Source: Defluviitalea phaphyphila
Lineage (GTDB): Bacteria; Bacillota; Clostridia; Lachnospirales; Defluviitaleaceae
Length of the DNA stretch: 64,000 bases
Assembly: GCF_001466305.1 (NCBI RefSeq)
Contig: NZ_JWID01000003.1
Span: 2,186-66,185, forward strand
Direction: 5' to 3'
Shown here: one piece after another, positions 9,566 through 18,242 of the stretch
How positions within the stretch are numbered: the stretch's first letter is position 1
How the letters are laid out: each line of letters begins with the position of its first letter
Notes under the pieces: generated by a model
What the model saw: only the letters and a program-made list of their open reading frames with translations
Told to the model about the DNA's origin: nothing
Databases searched by the model: none
Position numbers and translations under genes: made by a program

Positions 9566-11059
9566 TTGAATGTAATTGTTTCGAGGGTTAAAGAAGTATT
9601 TTTATCAGTTGTCCCCATTATTTTATTAGTATTAATACTTAACTTTACTATATCTCCAATGGATACGACTTTAATTATTAGATTTTTAATTGGGGCTTTA
9701 TTTGTAATCTTAGGATTAACCATATTTTTATTAGGAGTAGATATAGGAATTACTCCTTTTGGTAGTTTAACAGGAGCATCCATTGCTAAAACAAATAAAT
9801 TATGGATAGTTTTAATAGCAGGATTAATATTTGGTTTTTTTATATCAATAGCGGAGCCGGGATTGATGGTTCTTGCCCATCAAATAAATATAGTTACTTT
9901 GGGACAAATATCAAAAATAAGTATTCTTATTATCGTGTCAATAGGATTAGCAATTATGTTGGTGTTAGGATTTATAAGGATTTTTTATAATATTCCTTTA
10001 TATAAAATTCTCTTTGTTTTATATTTAATTACTTTTGTATTAGCGATATTTTCTTCTCGTGAATTTTTAGCAATATCTTTTGATGCGTCAGGGTCAACTA
10101 CGGGGATATTAGCTGTACCGTTTATTTTATCTTTATCTACAGGAATATCAAAATTGAAAAAAGATAGTAAGGCTTCTGAAAAAGATAGCTTTGGATTAGT
10201 TGCTATTGCATCCACTGGTGCAATTATATCAGTATTGATTTTAGATATATTTTCAAAACCTAATGAATTTTCTGCTGAAATTAATTCGGAGATTTCTAGT
10301 TTAAACTCAGTATTAGAAGCATTTATAAAAATAATTCCTAATTGTTTAATGGAAAGCTTTATAGCTATTTTGCCACTGCTTGTAATATTATTAGTTTTAC
10401 AAAAAATTTCTCTTAGATTAAAGAAAAAAGAACTTAGAAAATTACTTACAGGATTTATTTTTACTTTTATAGGTTTATTTATATTTTTGTTAGGAGTAAA
10501 TGCTGGGTTTATGGATGTTGGAACAAGCATTGGAAATGATTTAGTTTTGTCAGATAATAAAATATATATAATAATTATTGGTTTTATTTTAGGTTTTGTA
10601 ACTATTTTAGCAGAACCGGCTGTTTATGTTTTAACTCATCAGATTGAAGATGTAACGAGTGGTTATATAAAAAGAAAAGTTGTTTTAATTCCTCTCGCAA
10701 TAGGAGTAGGTTTAGCTGTTGCATTATCGGTTATCCGTATTTTAATACCAAAAATACAATTATGGCATTATTTGTTGCCAGGATATATTATATGTTTATT
10801 AATGATGTTTTTTATCCCCAAGCTTTTTGTAGGAATTGCATTTGATGCAGGAGGAGTAGCCACTGGACCTATGACTGCTACATTTATTTTAGCTTTTATA
10901 CAAGGGGCTGCTAATGCTTTTGAAGAGGCCAACTTAATGGTTGATGGTTTTGGTATGATTGCTACCGTTTCCATGACACCAATTATCACATTAGAAATTT
11001 TAGGCTTAATATTTGCAATAAAGTTAAGAAAAAAAGGAGTTGAAAGTAAAAATGGCTGA
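9566..11059 (+). CDS. DUF1538 tandem-repeat membrane protein, probable transporter
   Basis: 497 residues from a TTG at 9566. An ATG at 9539 lacks a ribosome binding site, whereas AAAGGA at 9551-9556 fits the TTG. The protein has about 12 membrane helices in two homologous halves. FLLGVDIGITPFGSLTG and AEPGLMVLAHQI in the first half correspond to FLLGVNAGFMDVGTSIG and AEPAVYVLTHQI in the second. This is the internal duplication of DUF1538, whose function is not established. Its end overlaps the start of a tandem PII-like gene by 8 bases, suggesting translational coupling and regulation of a transport activity by nucleotides or metabolites. Confidence 0.8.
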   Translation: MNVIVSRVKEVFLSVVPIILLVLILNFTISPMDTTLIIRFLIGALFVILGLTIFLLGVDIGITPFGSLTGASIAKTNKLWIVLIAGLIFGFFISIAEPGLMVLAHQINIVTLGQISKISILIIVSIGLAIMLVLGFIRIFYNIPLYKILFVLYLITFVLAIFSSREFLAISFDASGSTTGILAVPFILSLSTGISKLKKDSKASEKDSFGLVAIASTGAIISVLILDIFSKPNEFSAEINSEISSLNSVLEAFIKIIPNCLMESFIAILPLLVILLVLQKISLRLKKKELRKLLTGFIFTFIGLFIFLLGVNAGFMDVGTSIGNDLVLSDNKIYIIIIGFILGFVTILAEPAVYVLTHQIEDVTSGYIKRKVVLIPLAIGVGLAVALSVIRILIPKIQLWHYLLPGYIICLLMMFFIPKLFVGIAFDAGGVATGPMTATFILAFIQGAANAFEEANLMVDGFGMIATVSMTPIITLEILGLIFAIKLRKKGVESKNG

Positions 11060-11720
11060 ATTTGATGATATATCTCTTTTTGAATTAATTTATGTAATAG
11101 TTAATTATGGAATGGGTAGTAAGATATTAAAAAAAGCAAAAAAACATGGGGTTCCTGGTGGCACTATTTTTTTTGGAAGAGGAACGGTAAATAATTCGCT
11201 ATTAAATTTTTTATCTTTATATGATGAAAGAAAGGAAATAGTTTTATTAGGAGCAGACTATAATACTGCAGACCATGTTATAACAGAATTAAACAAAGAA
11301 TTTAAATTTGAAAAGCCTAATCATGGTATTGCTTTTACAATTAGTACCTGCAATATTATAGGGTCTAGATGTTATAAGAGAGGAGAACATAAAGAAGAAA
11401 GAGGTGTTAACAAATCAATGTATCAGATTATTATTACAATTGTTAATAGAGGAAAAGCTGAAGAAGTAATTGAAGCTGCAAAAGCTGTTGGGTCAAAAGG
11501 TGGAACAATAGTTAATGCAAGAGGTTCTGGTGTAAATGAAATGACCAAATTATTTAATATGGATATAGAACCTGAAAAAGAAATGGTCATGATTTTATCT
11601 AAAAAAGATTTAACAGAAAAAATTGTATCTTCAATAAGAAAAGAATTAGAAATTGATAAACCAGGAAATGGTATTATTTTTGTACAAGATATTAACAAAG
11701 CTTATGGAATTTATGAATAA
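11052..11720 (+). CDS. Tandem PII-like signal protein (two GlnB-type domains)
   Basis: 222 residues made of two PII-like ferredoxin-fold domains, about 1-105 and 121-222. The second is the more typical: IIITIVNRGKAEEVIEAAKA, GSKGGTIVNARGSG, then KPGNGIIFVQDI, which resembles the B-loop/strand region of PII proteins. The first has GVPGGTIFFGRGT and KPNHGIAF. No canonical T-loop uridylylation tyrosine motif is apparent. The start is the ATG at 11052, with AAGGAG 12 bases upstream; it overlaps the end of the DUF1538 gene. A likely role is to bind a small molecule and gate the DUF1538 protein. The effector is unknown. Confidence 0.8.
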   Translation: MAEFDDISLFELIYVIVNYGMGSKILKKAKKHGVPGGTIFFGRGTVNNSLLNFLSLYDERKEIVLLGADYNTADHVITELNKEFKFEKPNHGIAFTISTCNIIGSRCYKRGEHKEERGVNKSMYQIIITIVNRGKAEEVIEAAKAVGSKGGTIVNARGSGVNEMTKLFNMDIEPEKEMVMILSKKDLTEKIVSSIRKELEIDKPGNGIIFVQDINKAYGIYE

Positions 11721-11759
11721 GATTATTTAAAATAAATTAAAAAAATAAGTTATAGCTTA

Positions 11760-11799
11760 AAATCACTTCAGATTAAAATATATGAAGTGATTTTTGTTT
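11760..11799 (+). terminator. Intrinsic terminator
   Basis: An 11-bp perfect stem (AAATCACTTCA with TGAAGTGATTT), a 12-base loop and a T-rich tail end the DUF1538/PII unit. Confidence 0.9.
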
Positions 11800-11912
11800 A
11801 AAGATTATGTAGAAAATAAATATAAATATATATATAATATAAATTAGAATAATCTTATAATTTGAAAAAATATATATAATTAATGTGAATTTTGTCTAGG
11901 GAGAGCTCTAAG

Positions 11913-12839
11913 ATGAAATTTTTTGTTGGAGTGACTGACAATAATTGGTATAATTTTTTAGCAAATATCAAACCTGATGAGGTGAATTTTTGGCAACCTA
12001 AAGGAAAGCAAACTTTTAAGGCAATAGGAGTTAATGATTTATTTCTATTTAAATTACATCATCCATTAAATTTTATAGTTGGGGGAGGTATTTTTGTTAG
12101 ATATGTACCTTTACCAATTTCTTTAGCTTGGGAAGCATTTGGTAATAAAAATGGTACAGAAAATTATTATAGTTTTCGTGATACAATTTATAAATACAGG
12201 AAAACAGATAGGAAAAAAGACCCTGATCCAGTTATTGGATGTATAATTCTTACTTCTCCTTTTTTCTTTAATAAGAATGAATGGATAGCAGTGCCAGAAG
12301 ATTGGAGTCCTAATATTGTTCGAGGAAAAACTTATGATACTAATACAGTAATTGGTAAAAAATTATATCAACAGATACAAAAAAGATTAAATAAAAATGT
12401 ATCAGTAAATATAGTGTGTGAAAATAATATGGCAAACAGATATGGACAAAAACAAGTTATTTATCCTCGAATAGGACAAGGTACTTTTAGAGTATTGGTG
12501 ACAGAAGCTTATAATAGACGTTGTGCAATAACAGGAGAAAAAACATTACCGGTGCTGGAGGCGGCACATATTAAACCGTATTCTCAAAAAGGTCCACATA
12601 GTATAACTAATGGATTGTTGTTAAGAAGAGATTTACATACATTATTTGATAGAGGATATATAACAATAGATGAGAATTTACACATTGAAGTTAGCAAAAG
12701 AATTAAAGAAGATTATGGAAATGGTAGAGAATATTATGCTTATCATGGGAAAAAACTTGCAACAATTCCTGACACAGTGTTTGAAAAACCTGACCCTAAA
12801 TTTTTAAGATGGCATAATGAACATGTGTTTTTAGGATAA
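11913..12839 (+). CDS. HNH endonuclease with N-terminal PUA/EVE-like domain
   Basis: 308 residues. The N-terminal part (FFVGVTDNNWYNFL, NFWQPKGKQTFKAI, FLFKLHHPLNFIVGGG, LAWEAFGNKNG) is the conserved front module of a widespread HNH nuclease family and resembles PUA/EVE-like modified-base readers. The C-terminal HNH region (about 195-255) has RRCAITGEK, AAHIKPYS with His219, and NGLLLRRDLHTLFDRGYI, so the catalytic core looks intact. It could be a stand-alone, perhaps modification-dependent restriction nuclease. A TTG at 11892 is in frame, but GGGAG at 11899 fits the ATG at 11913. A small basic gene and a macro-domain gene follow. Confidence 0.85.
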   Translation: MKFFVGVTDNNWYNFLANIKPDEVNFWQPKGKQTFKAIGVNDLFLFKLHHPLNFIVGGGIFVRYVPLPISLAWEAFGNKNGTENYYSFRDTIYKYRKTDRKKDPDPVIGCIILTSPFFFNKNEWIAVPEDWSPNIVRGKTYDTNTVIGKKLYQQIQKRLNKNVSVNIVCENNMANRYGQKQVIYPRIGQGTFRVLVTEAYNRRCAITGEKTLPVLEAAHIKPYSQKGPHSITNGLLLRRDLHTLFDRGYITIDENLHIEVSKRIKEDYGNGREYYAYHGKKLATIPDTVFEKPDPKFLRWHNEHVFLG

Positions 12840-12936
12840 AATTAAATACTGTAATTTTAAAATTAAAAGTTAGAACAATTTTTTATCAAAATAATAATTA
12901 AACATTTTTAATTAAATCAAAAAGGAGATATTTTAA

Positions 12937-13140
12937 ATGAAAATTGGGATGAGAAAGCCAAGTTTAAAAAAGAGAATATCAGCAAGAACAAGTATAAAAA
13001 GGCAGATTATACATAGAGCAGGATTAAAAATGCCTAGAGGATATGGTTGGGTTCGAGATCCAAAAAAATATGTATATAATAAAGTATATAATAAAACATC
13101 TTTTGATATATTTAAATTACTAAAAAAACTTTTTAAATAA
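12937..13140 (+). CDS. Small very basic conserved protein
   Basis: 67 residues with about 19 Lys/Arg, beginning MKIGMRKPSLKKRISART and containing GYGWVRDPKKYVYNKVYNKTSFD. I recall similar small proteins (a KIG.R.PS.KK.I.ART start and a PKK..YNKVYNKT core) in many Firmicutes without known function. The charge suggests nucleic-acid binding. AAGGAG lies 11 bases before the ATG. It sits between the HNH nuclease and a macro-domain gene, but the gaps of about 100 bases leave co-transcription uncertain. Confidence 0.7.
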   Translation: MKIGMRKPSLKKRISARTSIKRQIIHRAGLKMPRGYGWVRDPKKYVYNKVYNKTSFDIFKLLKKLFK

Positions 13141-13249
13141 TTATAAAAAATAAAAATTTTTATTTTTAATCAACTTATTTTATTAATATAATGAAGCTAA
13201 ACATATATTAGAAAAATTTATTATGATAGGAACAAAGGAAGTGGTTAAA

Positions 13250-13765
13250 GTGATAGATAGAATTGATGTTATTAAAGGTGATATTACAAAATGTAATGTA
13301 GATGCCATAGTAAATGCCGCCAATAATTCTTTATTAGGTGGAGGAGGCGTTGATGGAGCTATTCATAGAGCAGCAGGAAAAGAATTGCTTGAGGAATGTA
13401 GAAAACTTGGTGGGTGTGAAACTGGACAGGCTAAGATTACTAAAGGATATAAATTACCTGCAAAGAGGGTTATTCATACAGTAGGACCAATTTGGCAGGG
13501 TGGAAATAAAGGAGAGGATAAATTATTAGCAGCATGTTATAGGAACTCACTAGAACTTGCAGTTGCATATAAAATTAAAACAATAGCATTCCCTTCAATA
13601 AGTACAGGTGCATATAGGTTTCCTGTTGATAAAGCTTCTGTTATTGCAATTAACGAGATTAATGAGTTTTTAAAAAAAGATCGTAGTATTGAAAAAGTAT
13701 TAATGGTTTGTTTTGATGAGAATACATATAAAGAATATATTAAAGCTTTAAAAGATGTAATCTAG
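13250..13765 (+). CDS. Macro-domain protein (O-acetyl-ADP-ribose deacetylase / ADP-ribosyl hydrolase family)
   Basis: 171 residues, a single macro domain of the YmdB/MacroD class. Signatures are [58 protein letters not shown] and [13 protein letters not shown], covering the adenine, phosphate and distal-ribose loops. Such proteins remove ADP-ribose from aspartate/glutamate or deacetylate O-acetyl-ADP-ribose. The frame is open from an ATG at 13223, but AAAGGAAG at 13234-13241 points to the GTG at 13250, which matches the usual family start. A terminator follows. Confidence 0.9.
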   Translation: MIDRIDVIKGDITKCNVDAIVNAANNSLLGGGGVDGAIHRAAGKELLEECRKLGGCETGQAKITKGYKLPAKRVIHTVGPIWQGGNKGEDKLLAACYRNSLELAVAYKIKTIAFPSISTGAYRFPVDKASVIAINEINEFLKKDRSIEKVLMVCFDENTYKEYIKALKDVI

Positions 13766-13822
13766 TACAATACGATGATTCATGATATTAATGTAATAAC
13801 ATTTTATTATTTTAAATAAATT

Positions 13823-13870
13823 AAAAAACCTAATGATTGCTTATTTACGCTATTATTAGGTTTTTTTTAT
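13823..13870 (+). terminator. Intrinsic terminator
   Basis: AAAAAACCTAAT and ATTAGGTTTTTT form a 12-bp stem around a 20-base loop, followed by a long T-tract. Confidence 0.85.
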
Positions 13871-14009
13871 TGAATTTTTATAAATAGTTATCAAGTAATA
13901 TTCATAAAATTAGTATATTACTGAAAAATGTAGATAAAAGGAGATACATTTGATATAATCAATAGAATTAACATATTAATTGAGTTTATAAATAAAAGGG
14001 GGGATACAC

Positions 14010-14564
14010 ATGTCAACTAATATTTATTTAGTAAGACATGCAGAAGTTAAATATGTTCCAGATGATTTTGTAAGGCCATTATCAGAAAAAGGTAAAAAAG
14101 ATGTAAAAAAAGTAACTTACTTTTTCAAAGATAAGTTAATTACTAAAGTTATATCAAGTCCTTATATAAGAACTATTGATACAATAAAAGACATTGCATT
14201 GGAGAATAATTTAGAAATAGAAGAAATATATGACTGTAGAGAAAGAAAAGTAAGTGATCAATTTATTGATGACTTTGATTCTTTTATTACAAAACAGTGG
14301 AAGGATTTTGATTTTCATTTAGAAGGTGGAGAATCTCTTAAACAAGTTCAAGAAAGAGCTATTAATGTTATATTTGATATTTTGGAAAGATATGAAAATG
14401 AAAGCATAATTATTGGAACTCACGGGACTTGGTTATCTGTAGTACTTAATTATTTTGATAAAAAGTATGATTATGATTTTTGGAAAACATTAAAAATGCC
14501 AGATATATTTATGCTAGAATTTGATAAAAAAGAAATACAAAGGATTAAACATTTTGAGATATAA
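14010..14564 (+). CDS. Histidine phosphatase family protein
   Basis: 184 residues of the phosphoglycerate mutase-like superfamily. The catalytic RHA triad is at LVRHAEV near residues 8-10. A second conserved Arg is in SSPYIRTIDTI, Glu in HLEGGESLKQVQERA, and the second His in IIGTHGTWLSVVLNYF. These support phosphatase activity on a small phosphomonoester or phosphoprotein. The substrate is unknown and the gene stands alone. The ribosome binding site is AAAGGGGGG and a terminator follows. Confidence 0.88.
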   Translation: MSTNIYLVRHAEVKYVPDDFVRPLSEKGKKDVKKVTYFFKDKLITKVISSPYIRTIDTIKDIALENNLEIEEIYDCRERKVSDQFIDDFDSFITKQWKDFDFHLEGGESLKQVQERAINVIFDILERYENESIIIGTHGTWLSVVLNYFDKKYDYDFWKTLKMPDIFMLEFDKKEIQRIKHFEI

Positions 14565-14572
14565 TTTATACT

Positions 14573-14616
14573 AATCCTGAGTTCAAAAAATATTTTGGAT
14601 CAGGGTTTTGATTTTT
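14573..14616 (+). terminator. Intrinsic terminator
   Basis: AATCCTGA (14573-14580) pairs with TCAGGGTT (14600-14607) with one G-U pair, followed by TTGATTTTT. The stem is moderate. Confidence 0.65.
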
Positions 14617-14787
14617 AAACAAGATATTAGGAAATTATAAAATACAGTTTTTAGTAATAAATACAAGTTGCCATATTATTGCACAAGGTTTAAACTTAAA
14701 ATTAAATATTAAGTAATTAAGAAAATTTTAAAATATTTATCTCATAAAGATATTTGTATATTAGAGAAAAGAAATACGGTGATACAA

Positions 14788-14850
14788 ATGAAAAATAAAA
14801 ATATTTTATCAAAAAATGTTGGGCATCTTTATATACAAAAAGAGTTATAG
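14788..14850 (+). other. Doubtful 20-codon ORF or gene remnant in a 310-base gap
   Basis: In the 14617-14925 gap an ATG at 14788 opens 20 codons (MKNKNILSKN... to TAG), with only GGTG as a possible ribosome binding site. A second frame from ATG 14816 stays open for 28 codons to about 14902. Together they may be a decayed gene with a frameshift, or chance in AT-rich DNA. I see nothing else in the gap apart from possible promoter elements for the AraC-family gene. Confidence 0.15.
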
Positions 14851-14925
14851 AAATAGTTGTTTAGAAAAAGCTAGTTTGAATATTGTAAATAATATTATTT
14901 AAAAAGAAAAACTGGAGGAATCAAA

Positions 14926-15819
14926 TTGGAAATTAAAATTAATGACTATTATGAACCAGAACATTTTAGAGCTATATGTGAAGATAATTTTAGTATTTCA
15001 AGAACAGGAGAATATGAAAAAAATGAAATGCATCATATCCATGATTCTTGTGAAATATTGTTAGTGGAAGAGGGTATTGTAGATTATTATATTAATGGTA
15101 AGAAATTTGAATTAGAGCCTAATAGCATATTAGTTATTGGGTCCAAAGAATATCATATGCGGAGAATAAAAAAACTTCCCTTTATAAGATATGGTCTTAC
15201 TTTAAAACCTAGATTTTATAAAAGTTTATTTATAGACCAAGATATTTATAAAGTATTTTCAACACCTAAACAAGAAAATTTTAAAAAATATTACAAGAAT
15301 GTAGATGAAAAATTATTTAATAAACTAATAAATTTATTGTGCAAACTTAAAGAAGAGCAGGTTAAAAATTATGATTTTAATTCATATATGCAAAATTCTA
15401 TTATAACAGAAATAACTATAATTTTATTTCGATATTTTAATTTAGAAAGGTCTAAAGAAGTAATGACGACTGCTCAAAAAAATATTTTAGATATCAAAGA
15501 ATATATAGATAATAATTACTATGAAAATTTAGATTTAAAAATATTAAGTGAGGAATTCTATTTACATCCTTCTACTATTAGTAAATATTTCAAAAAATAT
15601 ACTGGGTATTGTCTGAATGAATATATAAATAATGTTAGAATTTGCAATGCTGTACGGTTATTAGAAAGCACACAAGATTCTATAACTGACATCATGGGAA
15701 AATGTGGATATAACAGTATAAATACATTTTTGAGACAATTTAAAAATAAAATGGAAATTTCTCCTCTCCAGTATCGTAAGTCAGTTAAGAGATTATATGC
15801 AAACTTGACAAAAAAATAG
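14926..15819 (+). CDS. AraC family transcriptional regulator
   Basis: 297 residues. The N-terminal cupin-like sensor (about 30-150) has HHIHDSCEILLVEEG and YYINGKKFELEPNSILVI. The C-terminal pair of helix-turn-helix motifs spans about 195-292, with YLHPSTISKYFKKYTG as the first recognition region and GYNSINTFLRQFKNKMEISPLQYRK as the second, the standard AraC signature. The start is TTG with GGAGGA at 14914-14919. It lies just upstream of a sugar ABC transporter and dehydratase in the same direction and probably activates them in response to the sugar. Confidence 0.9.
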   Translation: MEIKINDYYEPEHFRAICEDNFSISRTGEYEKNEMHHIHDSCEILLVEEGIVDYYINGKKFELEPNSILVIGSKEYHMRRIKKLPFIRYGLTLKPRFYKSLFIDQDIYKVFSTPKQENFKKYYKNVDEKLFNKLINLLCKLKEEQVKNYDFNSYMQNSIITEITIILFRYFNLERSKEVMTTAQKNILDIKEYIDNNYYENLDLKILSEEFYLHPSTISKYFKKYTGYCLNEYINNVRICNAVRLLESTQDSITDIMGKCGYNSINTFLRQFKNKMEISPLQYRKSVKRLYANLTKK

Positions 15820-15852
15820 TGATTTTAAACTATATAATATGAAGAATGACAT

Positions 15853-15895
15853 TTGAATAAATGTTACTATGAGGTTGTAAATAGGTTAATTAACC
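15853..15895 (+). promoter_or_regulatory. Probable promoter and palindromic operator of the sugar ABC operon
   Basis: TTGAAT (15853-15858) and a weak TGTAAA (15876-15881) are 17 bases apart. A perfect 12-bp palindrome GGTTAATTAACC (15884-15895) lies immediately downstream, where a regulator would touch the transcription start. The regulator could be the adjacent AraC protein or another factor. Confidence 0.4.
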
Positions 15896-15935
15896 AAATT
15901 AAAAATCAATATTATGGAGGGGAAGGGATTTATTT

Positions 15936-17318
15936 ATGAAAAAGAAATTATTAGCATCATTACTTATTGTTATTATGTCAGTATTTACATTGGCAGGATG
16001 TGGTAACAAAAGTGATGATAGTAATGATTCGAGTGCAAATAATAATAGTAAAACATCTACAAATAATAACAATGGTGAAACGTCAACAAATAATGATGAA
16101 AATGAAAAGGTTACGATTACAATAATGGATGCATATGCTCCAGAGGACCCACATGGTCAATATGTATATGAATATGCTGAAGCATTTATGAAAGAAAATC
16201 CAAATATCACTGTTGAAATTCAAGCTATTTCATCAAATGATATTTATACAAAAGTAGCAGCAATGGCTTCATCTAAAGGTGAATTGCCTACAATGTTTTG
16301 GACATCTGCTGACCAAATTCCAACATTATTTGACTTAGGAGTAACAGCAGATTTAAATGAAATTTTAGATGAAGAAACACTTAATGGATTGGCAAATGGT
16401 GTACAAGAATCATGTATCTTAGATGGAGAGATGACTTATTATCCTGTTGCGGTCGCACCAGTTGCAGTTATTTATCGTAAAGATAGATTTGAAGAAGAGG
16501 GGCTTGAAGTTCCAACAACATGGGAAGAATTTATAGATTCTGCAAAGAAACTTACAAAAGATACCGATGGTGACGGAGTTGCAGACCAATGGGGCTTTTC
16601 AATGGTTGGATCAAATAACTCATCAGGACAAAGCCGTTTTATGGCTTATTTATGGAGTAATGGTTTTGATTTAGTTAAAAAAGATGATAATGGGAAATGG
16701 GTTACAGATATATCATTAGAATCTGATTTTGCTAAAGCTTTTTCTACTTGGACAGATATGAATAATGTTCATAATATTGTTCCTACAGGTATTACTGAAG
16801 TTGATTATTCCGTTGCTTCAACTTATTTTGCAATGGGATATACTAGTATGTTTTTAAGTGGATCAAATGCATTAGGAGTTGCTTATTCAAACAATCCTGA
16901 ATTAGAAGGAAAACTAGGATCATTCAAACTTCCAGGAATAGCTCCAGGAAGCATGCTTAGTGGAGAAGGTTATGTAATTAGTGATAGTGCTACTGATGCT
17001 CAAAAAGAAGCTGCAGCAAAGTATCTTAAATTTTTCGTATCAAATGATAAGGATTTAAAATTTTGGCAATCTAGTGGGAAAATTCCTGCAACAACTAAAG
17101 GACAAGAGGCAGAATATATTTCTGGAGATGATTACGCAGGTTATTTACAACAGATTGCAGATGGCTGTAGAAGCACTAGTATATTTCCAGGTATTAGTGG
17201 ATTAAAGAGTGCTTTAGGAGATGCTTATTCTGCAGTATTTAGTAATGAGAAAACTAATGAAGAAGCAATTGAGAGTCTTCAAAAAGAGGTTAATAACTTA
17301 TTAGAAGATTATAATTAA
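15936..17318 (+). CDS. ABC transporter sugar-binding lipoprotein (family 1)
   Basis: 460 residues. A signal peptide of about 20 residues ends in the lipobox LAGC, so the mature protein is anchored to the membrane by a diacylated Cys. A Ser/Asn/Thr-rich linker (about 25-55) precedes a family 1 solute-binding domain (EYAEAFMKENPNITVEIQAI, VIYRKDRFEEEGLEVPTTWEEF, DGDGVADQWGFSM). Such proteins deliver oligo- or monosaccharides to MalFG-type permeases, which follow directly. No ATPase gene is in the cluster, so a shared MsmX/UgpC-type ATPase elsewhere is likely. Confidence 0.92.
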   Translation: MKKKLLASLLIVIMSVFTLAGCGNKSDDSNDSSANNNSKTSTNNNNGETSTNNDENEKVTITIMDAYAPEDPHGQYVYEYAEAFMKENPNITVEIQAISSNDIYTKVAAMASSKGELPTMFWTSADQIPTLFDLGVTADLNEILDEETLNGLANGVQESCILDGEMTYYPVAVAPVAVIYRKDRFEEEGLEVPTTWEEFIDSAKKLTKDTDGDGVADQWGFSMVGSNNSSGQSRFMAYLWSNGFDLVKKDDNGKWVTDISLESDFAKAFSTWTDMNNVHNIVPTGITEVDYSVASTYFAMGYTSMFLSGSNALGVAYSNNPELEGKLGSFKLPGIAPGSMLSGEGYVISDSATDAQKEAAAKYLKFFVSNDKDLKFWQSSGKIPATTKGQEAEYISGDDYAGYLQQIADGCRSTSIFPGISGLKSALGDAYSAVFSNEKTNEEAIESLQKEVNNLLEDYN

Positions 17319-17345
17319 TATAGCAAAATAAAAAGGAAGACAATT

Positions 17346-18242
17346 ATGGCCAACTTACAAAGTAGAATGGAGAAATACAAAAATAAAAGATATGAAAAAG
17401 ATGGATATTTATTTATTTTTCCTATAGTATTCATGCTTGCTACCTTAATTATTTATCCAATGTGTTATGGTGTTTATCTAAGTCTTTTCAACACTAATTT
17501 GGTAAATAAATGGAAATTTGTAGGCTTTAAATATTATATCGAAGCTTTTACAAATCCAGATTTTTATAGCTCTGTATTACTAACTTTTAAATTTATGATT
17601 TTAGTAGTCATTGGGCATTTTGTAGTGGGATTTATTTTAGCTACTTTATTAAATAGAGAATTTAAGGGAAGAACTATAATGAGGGTAATATTTATGTTAC
17701 CCTGGTTCTTTCCAGAAGTAGTAGTTGCTTTGCTATTCACATGGATAATGAATCCAATGTATGGGGTATTAAATGATATATTAATAAATATTGGAGTTAT
17801 ATCAAGCAATATTTCATGGTTAGGTACTAAGGAATTGGCTTTTCCAGCAATAGTTTTTGTTTGTATTTGGAAAGGTTATCCGTTAGTAATGACAATGATT
17901 TTAGCGGGATTACAAAGTATTTCTAAAGACCTATATGAAGCTGCTGAAATAGATGGTGCAGGAAGATGGAAACAGTTTTTATATGTAACAGTGCCTTCAT
18001 TGAAACCAATATTAACTACTGTTGTTATTTTAGATAGTGTTTGGTGGTTTAAACAATATACTCAAGTTTTTACAATGACAGCAGGAGGACCCGGTAAAGC
18101 AACAACCCTAATTAGCTTAGGTATTTATAAAACTGCTTTTACAGATTTAAGATTTGGTAAGGGTGCAGCTTGGGGAATATTAGTTTTCTTTATTTGTTAT
18201 TTGATTAGTCTTGTATATAAGGTGGTGTTAAAAGATGAATAA
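17346..18242 (+). CDS. ABC sugar transporter permease (MalF/UgpA type)
   Basis: 298 residues with six predicted membrane helices. The EAA loop that docks the ATPase is at DLYEAAEIDGAGRWKQFLYVTVPSLKP (about residues 197-223), typical of carbohydrate permeases. WWFKQYTQVFTMTAGGP is the usual MalF-family segment. It follows the binding protein by 27 bases and overlaps the next permease gene by 8 bases. The ribosome binding site is AAGGAAG. Confidence 0.93.
   Translation: MANLQSRMEKYKNKRYEKDGYLFIFPIVFMLATLIIYPMCYGVYLSLFNTNLVNKWKFVGFKYYIEAFTNPDFYSSVLLTFKFMILVVIGHFVVGFILATLLNREFKGRTIMRVIFMLPWFFPEVVVALLFTWIMNPMYGVLNDILINIGVISSNISWLGTKELAFPAIVFVCIWKGYPLVMTMILAGLQSISKDLYEAAEIDGAGRWKQFLYVTVPSLKPILTTVVILDSVWWFKQYTQVFTMTAGGPGKATTLISLGIYKTAFTDLRFGKGAAWGILVFFICYLISLVYKVVLKDE

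Noticed and set aside
9985-10530. Long minus-strand open frame inside the DUF1538 gene
   Set aside because: It lies antisense to a conserved transporter-like protein. Its residues (many Lys/Ile/Asn) mirror the hydrophobic codons of the real gene, and it has no ribosome binding site.
15884-15895. Catabolite-repression cre site for GGTTAATTAACC
   Set aside because: It lacks the TGNAANCGNNNNCA-type pattern, so I call it only a palindrome near the promoter.
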